From Diogma glabrata (lineage: Eukaryota; Arthropoda; Insecta; Diptera; Cylindrotomidae), in NCBI GenBank assembly GCA_963693315.1, contig OY856188.1, positions 189,307,604 to 189,371,603 of the forward strand: a DNA stretch of 64,000 nucleotides, written 5' to 3'. Under the pieces are notes generated by a model that saw only the letters and a list, made by a program, of their open reading frames with translations, ran no database searches and was not told the DNA's origin. The translations under genes were made by a program, and so were the position numbers. This document shows, piece by piece, positions 22,965 through 33,283 of the stretch (position 1 is the first letter of the stretch; each line of letters opens with the position of its first letter).

Positions 22965-23640
22965 TTCAGCTTGAGTGTATGTACAATTCGTTTTACGCAC
23001 AAATTCAACATAGAATGGTAAAACAAATTAGTAATAAATTTTATAAACTCGCTAAACATTTTGAAAATTTGAAAAAAAAAAAACTAAACATGCCTTGATA
23101 TTCATTATAAACTTCATACAATATTTGATTTGTTTGTTCTAATTTTTTATGATAATTTTAATTAGTTTACGAGCGATTATTTTACAGGCGGTAGAGTAGA
23201 AGAATATAGCAATGTTTTATATAGCGGGCTTTTATTTAACGGGCGTAAAGTTCAGCTTTTCAGCCACGATAACTAGGTTGTAAAATGTGTTTTACAATTC
23301 ATTTGTACGTAAATTCATTACAAATTACAATTCATGTGTACGTACAGTTGCAAGCAAGATTTTTAGAAAATTAAAAAGATTACTTATATATTTTTTCATA
23401 TTGCTTCCATGGGTTAAGGCGCAATAAAGGTTAACAACAGACCTTCGTAAATACCTGTTAAAATTCTGTATACAGCTGGGGGCGAAAGGTGTCTAGAGGT
23501 TTATACGCTAGTGGTGACATATACACCGTGACCCCTAATGGTGGTCAGTCTTCAAACAATTATTTCTAAACGTAAACATTTTCAAAGACTACTTTAGTAT
23601 TAAAGCCTCGAATAGTATTTAAGCTATTAAAATCTTACTA
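22965..23640. other. Interior of foldback element, no gene seen
   Basis: A+T-rich with a direct pair of ACAATTCAT(T/G)TGTACGTA words near 23300 and a short G+C patch near 23480-23545. No coding signal. Confidence 0.5.
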
Positions 23641-24940
23641 TAAAAATATAATCGGTACATACATTTTCGTATGGCATAATTTCCCGGGTAGCCCATGTGT
23701 GGCGCAAATAGTAATTGAGCCTTCCAGACCGAGGTATTTAGATCTAGCTGGTCCAAATTGCTATTTTATTTCTAATAATAACCGAAATTAAAGCCAACTA
23801 AACTAAATTATAATCCAAATTGTACTAGAAATGGCAATCAGTACGTAATATTGACTATTTTTACGTATGACACATTTTCCCGTGTAACCCGTGTGATGTG
23901 CGAATAGTATTTAAGCCTTTCAGTTTGAATTTATTTGATCTAGCTTAGCCAAATTGCAATTTTGTTTCTAATAATGAACATATTTTTTCGTATGACACAT
24001 TTTCCCGTGTAGCCCGTGTGATGTGCGAATAGTATTTAAGCCTTTCAGTTTGAATTTATTTGACCTAGCTAAGGCAAATTGCAATTTGGCTTCTAATAAT
24101 GAACATATTTTTTCGTATGACACATTTTCCCGTGTAACCCGTGTGATGTGCGAATAGTATTTAAGTCTTTCAGTTTGAATTTATTTGATTTAGCTGAGCC
24201 AAATTGCAATTTTGTTTCTAATAATAAACATATTTTTTCGTATGACACATTTTCCCGTGTAACCCGTGTGATGTGCGAATGGTATTTAAGCCTTTCAGTT
24301 TGAATTTATTTGATCTAGCTTAGCCAAATTGCAATTTTGTTTCTAATAATGAACATATTTTTTCGTATCACACATTTTCCCGTGTAACCCGTGTAATGTG
24401 CGAATCGTATTTAATCCTTTCAGTCTGAATTTATTTGATCTAGCTTAGCCAAATTGCAATTTTGTTTCTAATAATGAACATATTTTTTCGTATGACACAT
24501 TTTCCCGTGTAACCCGTGTGATGTGCGAATAGTATTTAAGCCTTTCAGTTTGAATTTATTTGATTTAGCTGAGCCAAATTGCACTTTTGTTACTAATAAT
24601 AAACATTATCAAAGCCTACCAAATCAAATTTTAATCAAAATCGTAAATTATTAGAAATAGTAATTAGTACGCAATTTTCACTATTTTTTTCGAATCACAT
24701 AATTCCCCGTGTAACCCGTGTATGTTGCAAATAATTATTTTGTGATTTTAATTAATAAATTAAAATATTGATAAAAATCACCATAACTCCCCATGAAAAT
24801 GCATAAATAAAGTATTATAAAAATTTCTTATGTATCGGATATTATTATCGTATTATTTGGTGGTGTACACGTATTTCTTTTTGAATAGCATATAACATGA
24901 TTTCCCGTGTGACCCGTGTGTGGTGCGGTTAGACACTCCC
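23640..24940. repeat. Right arm of foldback element with a strict 125-bp tandem array
   Basis: The phrase CCCGTGTA(A/G)CCCGTGT recurs with CGTGT at 23881, 24006, 24131, 24256, 24381 and 24506: six units at exactly 125 bp. Each unit also has GCGAATAGTATTTAAG, CAGTTTGAATTTATTTGA and TTTCTAATAAT. Degenerate units flank the array on both sides (about 23640-23850 and 24600-24940). The array is confined to this arm; the left arm has only diverged inverse units. Confidence 0.92.
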
Positions 24941-24949
24941 TATTATTTT

Positions 24950-26004
24950 ATTAAAATTAATAATTTTAAGAATAATTTTTAACAACTAAAGATAACCGAT
25001 TCATGTCGTCGAAACCAATACATAACAAAACATATTTTATGCTTAAGTGTGTTTTTTTGTATAACAATTTTCTGATCAAAATATTATAAATATGGTAAGC
25101 ATTATTTTATAAACTGTTTTAACATGAAACTTAAAACAGTTTATAAAATAATTCTTATCATTGCCACTGTAACGTTTAGCAGAGCAATCTAGACCCCCAG
25201 ATATGAGCAAACATTGCACTTACTAAAGTTAGAGAAATTGCCACTCTGACTGAACTCCGAAATCGCTCAATCGACTTCGCTGTAATATGTATGATGATCG
25301 TAATAAATGGAGATTGTAATAAAACACAAAGTTCTAACGTCATGAAAAATTTATTCACTGACAACACGTCAATCAAAGATGGTGGTTGAAATTTTACTTT
25401 TTTTTTACAGTAGCATAATAGAAGACATTGCTACCAACTTAATAATATTGATGGGTTATATTCTTAATCTACTAAAATTTATCAATATTATTACATTCGC
25501 TGTCATTTGGGGCCGTGGGGTGTTCGGCAGTTAGAGTGTCCTACTAGTGAGCGATTCATCACCATAAACGAAAACCAAAAAAAAATTAGACGGCCATCCC
25601 TACTTACCATCATTTCCGTTGAACCATGTGCTTTCTCACAATAAAGATAAATCTTTAATCTACATTAGGTTGATAGGGAGACCAATATTGATTATAGAAT
25701 CAAGGCCCCACAACCCGGTAAGTCGTGACGGAGGTGACTATAAAACAAAAACACCGATTAACTTAAACAACCCAATAAAAACTTAAACCTTAAACTCACC
25801 AATTTCCTTCAATTCACTAGTGTGGCTGGCATGTCCATTTCTCGTTCCAAAATTAAAACAAAAGTGAATTTTTATTTAAAACGCCACTTATGATTTATTC
25901 CATTTTCAAGATTTTATAATATTTGATTTTGTATTGTTTTGGACTTTTTCACACACAATATTTCCACTTCAATTATTAAAAGAAAATGCACACGGAATGC
26001 AGAA
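24950..26004. other. Intergenic DNA; small inverted repeats
   Basis: An inverted repeat at 25093-25156 has about 26-bp arms (ATTATTTTATAAACTGTTTTA and complement). A 12-14 bp inverted pair (AATAATATTGAT / ATCAATATTATT) lies near 25440-25495. A G+C-richer patch at 25500-25740 contains GGTAAGT in both orientations, but I could not build exons from it. The open frame at 25176-25376 has no recognised motif. Confidence 0.5.
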
Positions 26005-26659
26005 TCAAAAATATTTGTTTGAGGTTTGATACTCGGTAATATGAGGTCGTACAGCTCCCCATCACCATTATTCTTGTCTAATTCCACAACTGTTGATCCT
26101 CCCCCAGTTCGTTGACAATCTTGTCTTTTCGTTGCGATTTCCTTGCGTAACTTACCTTTCCAATTTACATAACTTGACTTTATTTGCTTTTTTGATTTAG
26201 TTGGCCCAAAGCATTGAGCATTGTATTCAGTCTTGATGGTTTCCCAGCAATCGTCTTTTTTTTGTTTGAAATTGAATATGTTTTTTTATTTTCGATTATA
26301 TTTTTATATTTTTTGATTATTTCAATTAATATTTTTTTGTTACCATCTTCTATTCTTGACGATGAGGACATATTTTTTATTTATTTGACTCAGTTTCGGT
26401 CGAGAACACACAAAAATTTATGGCCGTTTCTTTTCAAAGCAGATTTGACAAGTCAATATTTAAGGGATTTTAATTATGTTGGTAGTTTATTTCGAATTCT
26501 AACATTGCAGTCTCATTTATAAATAGCAAAGTTTAACGCTTGCTATAGCAATGGATGTAGTATCGACTATAAATTACAAAAAAAAGATTTTCCAAAACAG
26601 TTGATTTTCGAAAATGCTTGCTATAGTAATAGCAATAATTACGACTATAATTTCGGGCT
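26005..26659 (-). mobile_element. Truncated second copy of the Harbinger element
   Basis: In reverse orientation this stretch matches 7878-8540: the terminal ACGACTATAATTTCGGGCTT at the right, the TTGCTATAGCAA-type sub-terminal words, and the Myb/SANT gene (MSSSSRIEDGNKKILIEIIK on minus at 26371) down to the ATATGAGGTCGTACAGCTCC segment. It stops at about 26005, where similarity to the other copy ends within the gene. The Myb frame is broken at a different spot from copy 1, so the two decayed independently. Confidence 0.88.
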
Positions 26660-26669
26660 TAAATACAAA

Positions 26670-26832
26670 CAAAAATAACACCCAACCGTATTCACTAAGT
26701 TCAATCGTCCACGTGCTGTGATAGTTCTCGAATTTTCAGGCGTTAACAATTTAAATGAAATTTCAATTGGTGTCATTGAAGATTAACCAATATTGAGAAT
26801 GAAAATTAACTTCTTGAGATGTTGTTTGGTAT
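26670..26832. other. Unrecognised short open segment
   Basis: Plus strand reads FTKFNRPRAVIVLEFSGVNN for about 35 residues before a stop. I recognise no family; it could be an exon scrap or a chance frame. Confidence 0.25.
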
Positions 26833-27022
26833 AGAGCCTATTATATTGTATTGAGTAAAACACTTGTAATTTATTTTATTAACTTTATTATTTAAGAGTA
26901 TAAAAACGAATCCGCATATTTTACATTTGTGCAACTGAAAGAATATATTTAGTACAACAGTCAATCTTTTGTAGTGTTGCCAAATAATAAAATATTTAGC
27001 ACAATGCTAATATATAACAGTT
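26833..27022. repeat. 190-bp LTR-like repeat, copy 1
   Basis: Nearly identical to 58335-58520. It contains TTGTATTGAGTAAAACACTT, a TATA-type box (GAGTATAAAAACGAA), CAACAGTCAATC and AATAATAAAA, and ends GCTAATATATAACAG. The outer ends are weakly complementary (CTATTATATTG / CTGTTATATATT). TATA box, CAGT-type start and AATAAA within 190 bp suggest a short solo LTR, but a MITE is also possible. Confidence 0.65.
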
Positions 27023-29335
27023 CTTTCCTCTTTAATTTTAATTAAATAATTACGGATTATTTAATTTATTCATTTTTAATCAACAGAAAATTTAGATAAA
27101 ATTTACTCAGCAAAATATTAAACAGCTACAGAATGCCATGTATATAATATGTTTGATGGGTAAATAAAATTTTAGCTCAATCATTTTAACCTATTATATA
27201 TTTATTGCTCGAACTGACATTTCATTTTATTATGCATTTTTATTTTTATAAACTATGATTTTGATTATGTACTTAAATTTGAATTAATTGCTTTCATAAA
27301 TTTAATTTGTTTGGAACTTTAGTAATTCTATTTTATTTTCTTATTAATTGTTTATATCAACAACATTTTTATTTAAATCAGGAGTAATCGGTAAACATAC
27401 ATTTTCAGTGATGCTATTGTGAATTGGAATTATGTTTTCGTGTTCATCTAAAACATTAGGTTCAGCAAAATTAAAATCCGTATTACTGTCGATTAAACAG
27501 GTGAAGACAGTGGAACAAAACAATTATTGGATGTATAACAAATTGACCCTGACTCGGAGCCACGTATAATGATTTGAGCTTATTTTGAAACTTATTTTAA
27601 TTTATGCCAGATAGCTCAAAAAATATTTATTTATTTTTTAAAAAAAAATAAAAGATATTTATTTATGACTTGATGTATTTGATTAATTAAAAATTATTTT
27701 ATTTAAGTACCTAAAATTATTTAATTTTAAAAAAAAGATTTATTTTATTTAATAAAATTTTATTTATTTAATTTTCAAAAAATTTGTTTTTATTTAATAA
27801 GATAAGAGATTCCCAAATTCAAGATTCGTCTGGAGACAGTATAAAAGTAGGTGGTTACAATATCCATTTCATTTAAACTTGAATTATCACGTTCGCGAGC
27901 CCACTCCAACAATGCATGTGAGAACCGACTAGAAAAGCCCCTACCGACTAGATTCTATAGAACAGTTTCTCCCCAACCTAACAAAAACAATTGCAACTGT
28001 CACGATTAGACGCTAGGCCCATTTCTACTGACCCAGCTGCGGTTGTTTTACCTAAAGATAAATTACCATTAAACTAATGCCGTTGCTGGAGAACGCTCCC
28101 GAGTGCCAGACTTCAGGTCTTAAACTCCATAAAAAATTGTTTATTGCAAGCTAAATGTAAAAAATAGGTAAGTTTTTGAATTTGTTTGAGGTAAAGCCTC
28201 TAATCTGTAATGAAGAGCTTTCTCATTGGCGAACCAATGAGTATGGCATAGCAGGAAGCGTACCTAGCGAGATTTATTTTCTTGCCCCAAGCTAGCTTCA
28301 ATCCATGGGAACGATTAAGAAACCCTGCTACTTCAGCACAAATACAGAAATGTGCGCTATTTACGAAAAGTCACAGAAATGAATGAAAATACAAGTGGAA
28401 AAGGCAGACTCTGGCGACCCCGTTTGCGAAAGACCTACGATCAGCGCGTCCAACCCCCACACTCACACTCACTCTCAGACGCCCACACACTCACACTTCA
28501 CGCATACCAACATTCACCCAGACATTCAGACGGCGAAGCAAGACACTTAAGCTCCAAGACCCGCCACACGCATCGCAAGTGGTAGTAATCAAGATTGAGT
28601 TGTATTGCTGTCACATGAGCACCATGGTACAGCCCATAAACCACTGCCATTGCTGGTAAACCGTAGATCGGATCTTAGAGCACTGGTGAACGTCACACGC
28701 TATGTTGAAAGTCGTTATTGAATACTTCCCCTTTTCTTTATTAATAACATTTAAAAACGAATTTTTAAAACCATAGGCAATTCCCAAAACTAAAATAATT
28801 CCAATCAAAAAAAATTATAATTTTATTGGTAAGTTAGATCCTCATGTCCAAACCAGTTTATTTCCATACCTGCAGTTTACAGTGGGTTAATTTAATATAT
28901 ATTCCTTGAACCTAAAACATAACAAGAATTTGGTTTTCGTTTTTTTTTATTGTAATACCGGTTGTTGCGAATGATTCTTGGTTTACAAAAAAAAATATAA
29001 CCTCACAGATCTGGGCAAGATAATTAAAGAAAACGTATTTGGAAGGTTAATATTGAGATTAGAATCATTTCCAATTCAGCCTATAGGTGCCTTGTTACAC
29101 ACACCGCCAGTTCACACACCCACGCAACGACTAACACGCCCCCATTCAATCACTAATACGCCCCTTCACACACATTCACACTTCTACGTTAAACTAAGAA
29201 AAGAAAATAAAAAAAATAAAAAAAATAAAACGTCACTCACCCCATTGATTAAATCCGGCCTTCAAAGTCCTTCGGCCTTAGCCCTCCATCAGTAATGATT
29301 CATCCAACAGTATTCCAAAAAAAAAAATTTACAAA
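27023..29335. other. Intergenic DNA with CA-rich patches
   Basis: A+T-rich, with A/T-only blocks near 27600-27790. Two C+A-rich patches (28440-28580 and 29095-29190, CACACTCACACTCA-type) create the open frames 28352-28585 and 28978-29295. Their predicted proteins (His/Ser/Thr/Pro-rich) have no family motif, so I do not call them genes. A segment at 27900-28130 is G+C-richer, of unknown nature. Confidence 0.45.
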
Positions 29336-29339
29336 TAAT

Positions 29340-30185
29340 CCTTAACGGTTGAGTTGAAATTCGTTAAATAGATGATCTGATATTACTGTTGATTGGCAAC
29401 AACATATAGTGGTAACCGCAGTACTTTGATACTAAACGATGTGCTCCATTAAATGCCACATACGACAAACAATAGTGAAATTTTGATGTAATTAGCAGTA
29501 ATAACAAAAAACTGGATGCAACTGGTGCGTCTCAATAACTAAAATATACGACAGCAATCGTAAAACTTTGATGTAAATGGCGGTTGGTAATATGTAGTAA
29601 CAACCAAAAAAACTTGATTAAAAATGCTGCGTTTCCATAAATGCAATATACGACAGCAATCGAAAAACTTGGATATAAAAGTTGATTGGTAACACGTGGT
29701 AACAAAAAACAAACTGGATGCAATTGATGCGTCTCAATAAATACCATATATACGTCCGCATTCGCCAAACTTCGATGTAATTGTTGGTTTATATTATGTA
29801 TCAATAGCAAAAAAAAATATTTGATATCCAAGTTGCGTTGAACTATGTACAATATCCAGTAGTAATAGCAAAACAAAAAAAAATTTTTGATCTGAATGAT
29901 GAGTCGAACCTCAGTAGTAATCACACCAAAAGTAAATATCAGTTGAAATAGAAAAAAAAGTACGATAGCAACAATTTGATATAGATGACTCGTTTCACTA
30001 AGTACAGTTTATGCCAGCAATAAGGAAACTTGGATGTAAATGTTGCGTTGAAAATAATATCCGGTATTAATAGCACCACTTTTACATAAATGTTGCGTTG
30101 CAACATGTACAATATACGGTAGTAATAGTATAAAAATTTTGTGTTAATGTTGCGTTGAAACAATGTTTATGTCCAGGTTGCATAA
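29340..30185. repeat. Degenerate minisatellite, about 55-110 bp units
   Basis: Repeated words are GTAGTAATAGCAA, TTGATGTAAATG, TTGCGTTGAAA, ATGTACAATATACG and CTGGATGCAA(T/C)TG. At least ten diverged units are present. The minus-strand open frames 29532-29924 and 29939-30163 are translations of the array (YYYRILYMLQRN-type repeats) and probably not genes. Confidence 0.75.
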
Positions 30186-30362
30186 AGTAAGAAAGTCCAG
30201 CAACAATCCAACTACGGTGGTATTGGTAGTTTGGTTTTATTTAAATTTCTTTTATCGTTAGGTTTCGCTTACTCACTATACAAAGCATTAATTTGAATTT
30301 TTTTATCTTTTGGGTTTTTTATTAAACAGAATATTCAACGTTATCAATAAATCAATTTACAA

Positions 30363-30800
30363 TTTAAACTTTTACTACGAAACAATCAAGAATTTACAGT
30401 TTTTCGTTACTAAACAATTTTCTATTTGAATTTACTATGACACAAGCATGAATCACTAATTAAATTTTAATTTAAACTTTTACTACGAAACAATCAAGAA
30501 TTTACAGTTTTTCGTTACTAAACAATTTTCTATTTGAATTTACTACGACACAAGCAAGAATATACAGTTTGTTTCACTAAACAATTTTATAGTTTGAATT
30601 TACTACGATCATGCAATAGTTTACCTTTGTTTATTATTAGACGAGGCATTAAGTTAAATTCCTGTTTAAACCAGCAATAAATTACGGGTTCCCCAAAAGG
30701 TCATTCGTTCAAATTTAATACGGCAGAAGCGATAATTTAAATTTTTCACTAAACAAGGCATTAACGTGGAATTTTCACTAGACCGCCGCTTACCGCGCAG
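30363..30800. repeat. Tandem repeat, about 54-60 bp units, with a 108-bp duplication
   Basis: The unit TTTACTACGA(A/C)ACAA(T/G)CAAG..TTACTAAACAATTTTCTATT recurs about five times. The segment starting at 30363 is repeated exactly 108 bp later at 30471. Later units are more diverged. Confidence 0.75.
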
Positions 30801-32279
30801 TTAAAACAAACAACATATAATGACACTAATAAATTTTACTAACTTTTACTAATAACATTGAAACCGAACATGATTAAAAAAAGCAAATCTCCATTCTTCA
30901 CGCGAATAAAATAGCACTCACAACATGAACGTCAAAACACCCGTTCTAATCAGAAAAAAAAGAATGGACTGCGAGACGTCAAACACACGGATCAAAATGT
31001 AATAGAATAAGAGAATGAAAAAGTTACAGTGGCTCATTATATAGCCAAAAATTTCAGTATCGAAAAAACTCGAATACAGGGTTTCAGATGTAAGACAATT
31101 AGTTTACATCAAGCATATAATTGTTAGGACCTTTTATAGTTACACAAAACTGTTTATGATTTGATAATATTGCACAAAAATAATTTTGCGACACAAATCA
31201 TTTCCGATACATTAATAACATTTAACATTGAATTTAAAATGAATTAAATGGAAGTTCAATCGACGTTATGGTGTTTAGGCACTACAAAACTACAATCTAC
31301 AATAGCAGTACAGTGAAGTTCAGTTCCATAACGGAAAGATTGTTTGAAGTAAAATATTCATACAAAGAAAAATCGAATGTTTAACAAAGCAAGATAATAA
31401 TTCTTTGTATGTTGACGATTGGACAAATACGCACAGCTGTTATGAGGTTTGAAAACTTCGTCGTTTATTCACGGTTGGTGTTAAGAGAATTCAAATTCAA
31501 GTAGTAGGGTGAACTAAAGCGGATGGAAACATAATATGGTTCAATTTTAGTGAGTTGCAAAATTAAATAGTAATGTTTAAGGAAAATTTTACATTCATGC
31601 AATTTTCGATCAAAATGTAAGTTTACTATAAGTAGTGAAAATTTTTAATTAATTACAATTTAAAAGTAATTAGTGCAATTAGTTCAATTCTCTTCAAATG
31701 TGTCTGTCCCGCTAATGAAAATTTAGTTAAGTTTTAAGAAAAATAAGAAAAGTATGGGTTACGGGGACTATAAGAAATATGACTATTGATGGTGAATGGA
31801 TGAGAAACTATTACGAGCTGTACATGTTAATAAAAAAAAATGACAACCAATGAAGCTGAGACTATAGTACAGTGTGTTCAGGCGTTATCCCAGGCTATCC
31901 ATTACAAATCCTGAAAAAAGTATAATTGGTTCTTCCCTTCATTACACCGAAGAAGCCTCTGAGCAAAGAATGGTGCTACTGGTTTGCACCTAAGTACAAA
32001 CACAGCAACACCACTCCTCGTCCCTGAGGACTTCCTCGCCGAATGAAGAGAAGAAACCAATTTTCTTCGATCGCATGTCCATGATGGACAGAGGCGACCT
32101 AGGAACGTCATTATCGTTGAGGAGTTAAGCTCCATGGATGCTTTTTTAGAGCTACCGCTTGAGAAAAGAATTTTATTTAAACCTAAAATATTTACAAAAT
32201 TGTACCAATATGTACATTATATTCAAATTCATTTGAAAAAAAAAAGAATAAATAAACCCCAAAACCGGTTTACTCAAGC
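30801..32279. other. Intergenic DNA with a G+C-richer patch (31900-32150)
   Basis: Mostly A+T-rich. The 250-bp patch at 31900-32150 is open on minus (77 codons) with no recognised motif. It lies just outside the left end of the 32.3 kb foldback element and stands out from its surroundings in base composition. It may be a fragment of a retroelement. Confidence 0.4.
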
Positions 32280-32698
32280 TTATTTACAATAATATGTACA
32301 AAATATTTACATTAAAATTATTTACAAAAATTTACAATGGAACATATATGTACAATATATACAAAAAATGTATGTCCAATATATACATTAAATATGTACA
32401 ATAGACCGACCCAAAAACCACATGTTGATTTTTTTTTGGTGCTCAGGGCTAAAATCTTTTATTGGTCCATACTGAATATCCACACAAAAAATTGGGCCAA
32501 TTGGTGCACCCAAGAGCCAGCGCTTTTGCATATAGCAAAACAAGATTCGAGATTTGACGGCTATAAATACTTATATCTCAAAAACGCGTAATGATATGAA
32601 AAAAAAGTTAAAGCAAGCTCACCTTATTTTGTGATTGTCTAACTTTTTTAGTACAAACTTTTTTTCTCGGAATTACAACAAAAAAGTTTTAGTGGAAC

Positions 32699-33270
32699 TA
32701 TAGTTTCAATAAACTATTGAAACTATTTTAATATCAAAGTGAATTTAAAACCAACTTTAACTTCAACTTTACAATATTTATTTTTTTATAAGCAAATCAA
32801 TGTAAACTAACAATGTTAGAATTCATAAAAATATAATTTTGTCACAATAAGATTTGAACAACTCAAAGGTTTTAATAATAATTAATAAATTTGATGTTTT
32901 CAACTCAATGGTTAAAACAAGAGAGAGTTTATAATTATATTTGCAAGCTACAAATTATTTTTTATTTAATTTTATTTAATTAGGCAAATGTTGGTGAGGC
33001 CAAAAATATTCCTATGAATAAAATGTGAGACACAATATACTTTATATCTTCAACACACGCACACCTACACATTTGTTTAGAAAAGACAGAAATGATTAGA
33101 AAATTCATTTTTCTATTTCTTTTTTATTTATATTATATTTTCTTTATTAAATTGTTTTATTTTGGAATACAAAATTGTTTTACTTTGTTTGGTGTTAAAA
33201 AGATTTTTATTTTGTTTAAATAAATTAATTTCAGATTTTGAATTGTAGAGGAAGGAATCTGGTTCCTACA
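32699..33270 (-). repeat. 3' LTR of the Gypsy element (572 bp)
   Basis: On minus it begins TGTAGGAACCAGATTCCTTC, directly after the polypurine tract, and ends ...TTATTGAAACTATA. Confidence 0.93.
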
Positions 33271-33283
33271 ACACTCCCTTTAA
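33271..33283 (-). promoter_or_regulatory. Polypurine tract of the Gypsy element
   Basis: On minus, TAAAGGGAGTGT lies immediately before TGTAGG of the 3' LTR, where plus-strand DNA synthesis is primed. Confidence 0.75.

Larger units (their letters stand above)
17790..24940. mobile_element. 7.15-kb foldback element with 9-bp target duplication (Mutator-like by structure)
   Basis: The left end reads GAGCGACACTAACCGCACCA and the right end, read inward, GGGAGTGTCTAACCGCACCA; both continue into CACACGGGTG-type repeats. TATTATTTT stands immediately outside both ends (17781-17789 and 24941-24949), an exact 9-bp direct repeat. Long sub-terminally repetitive inverted arms plus a 9-bp duplication fit Mutator-like or foldback elements. 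No MULE transposase was found inside, so this looks non-autonomous. The interior (18.3-23.6 kb) holds other repeats and a LINE fragment, some of which must be later insertions. Superfamily assignment is inference. Confidence 0.75.

Noticed and set aside
25500..25740. Possible host exons with GGTAAGT donors
   Set aside because: Donor-like words in both orientations, no acceptor/branch pattern and no protein match; could not be built into a gene.
27900..28130. G+C-richer segment thought to be rRNA-derived
   Set aside because: No run of conserved rRNA sequence could be matched.
28352..28585. His/Thr/Ser-rich open frame
   Set aside because: Explained by a CA-rich low-complexity tract; no family match.
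28978..29295. 105-codon open frame
   Set aside because: Again driven by a CACACA-rich patch and a run of AAT/AAA; no domain.
29532..30163. Two long minus-strand frames with Tyr/Leu-rich repeats
   Set aside because: They are translations of the degenerate minisatellite; the repeat period is not a constant multiple of three.
32337..32591. 84-codon frame resembling other frames at 21070-21300 and 40802-41137
   Set aside because: The similarity reflects shared foldback-family DNA, read in different frames and strands, not a conserved protein.
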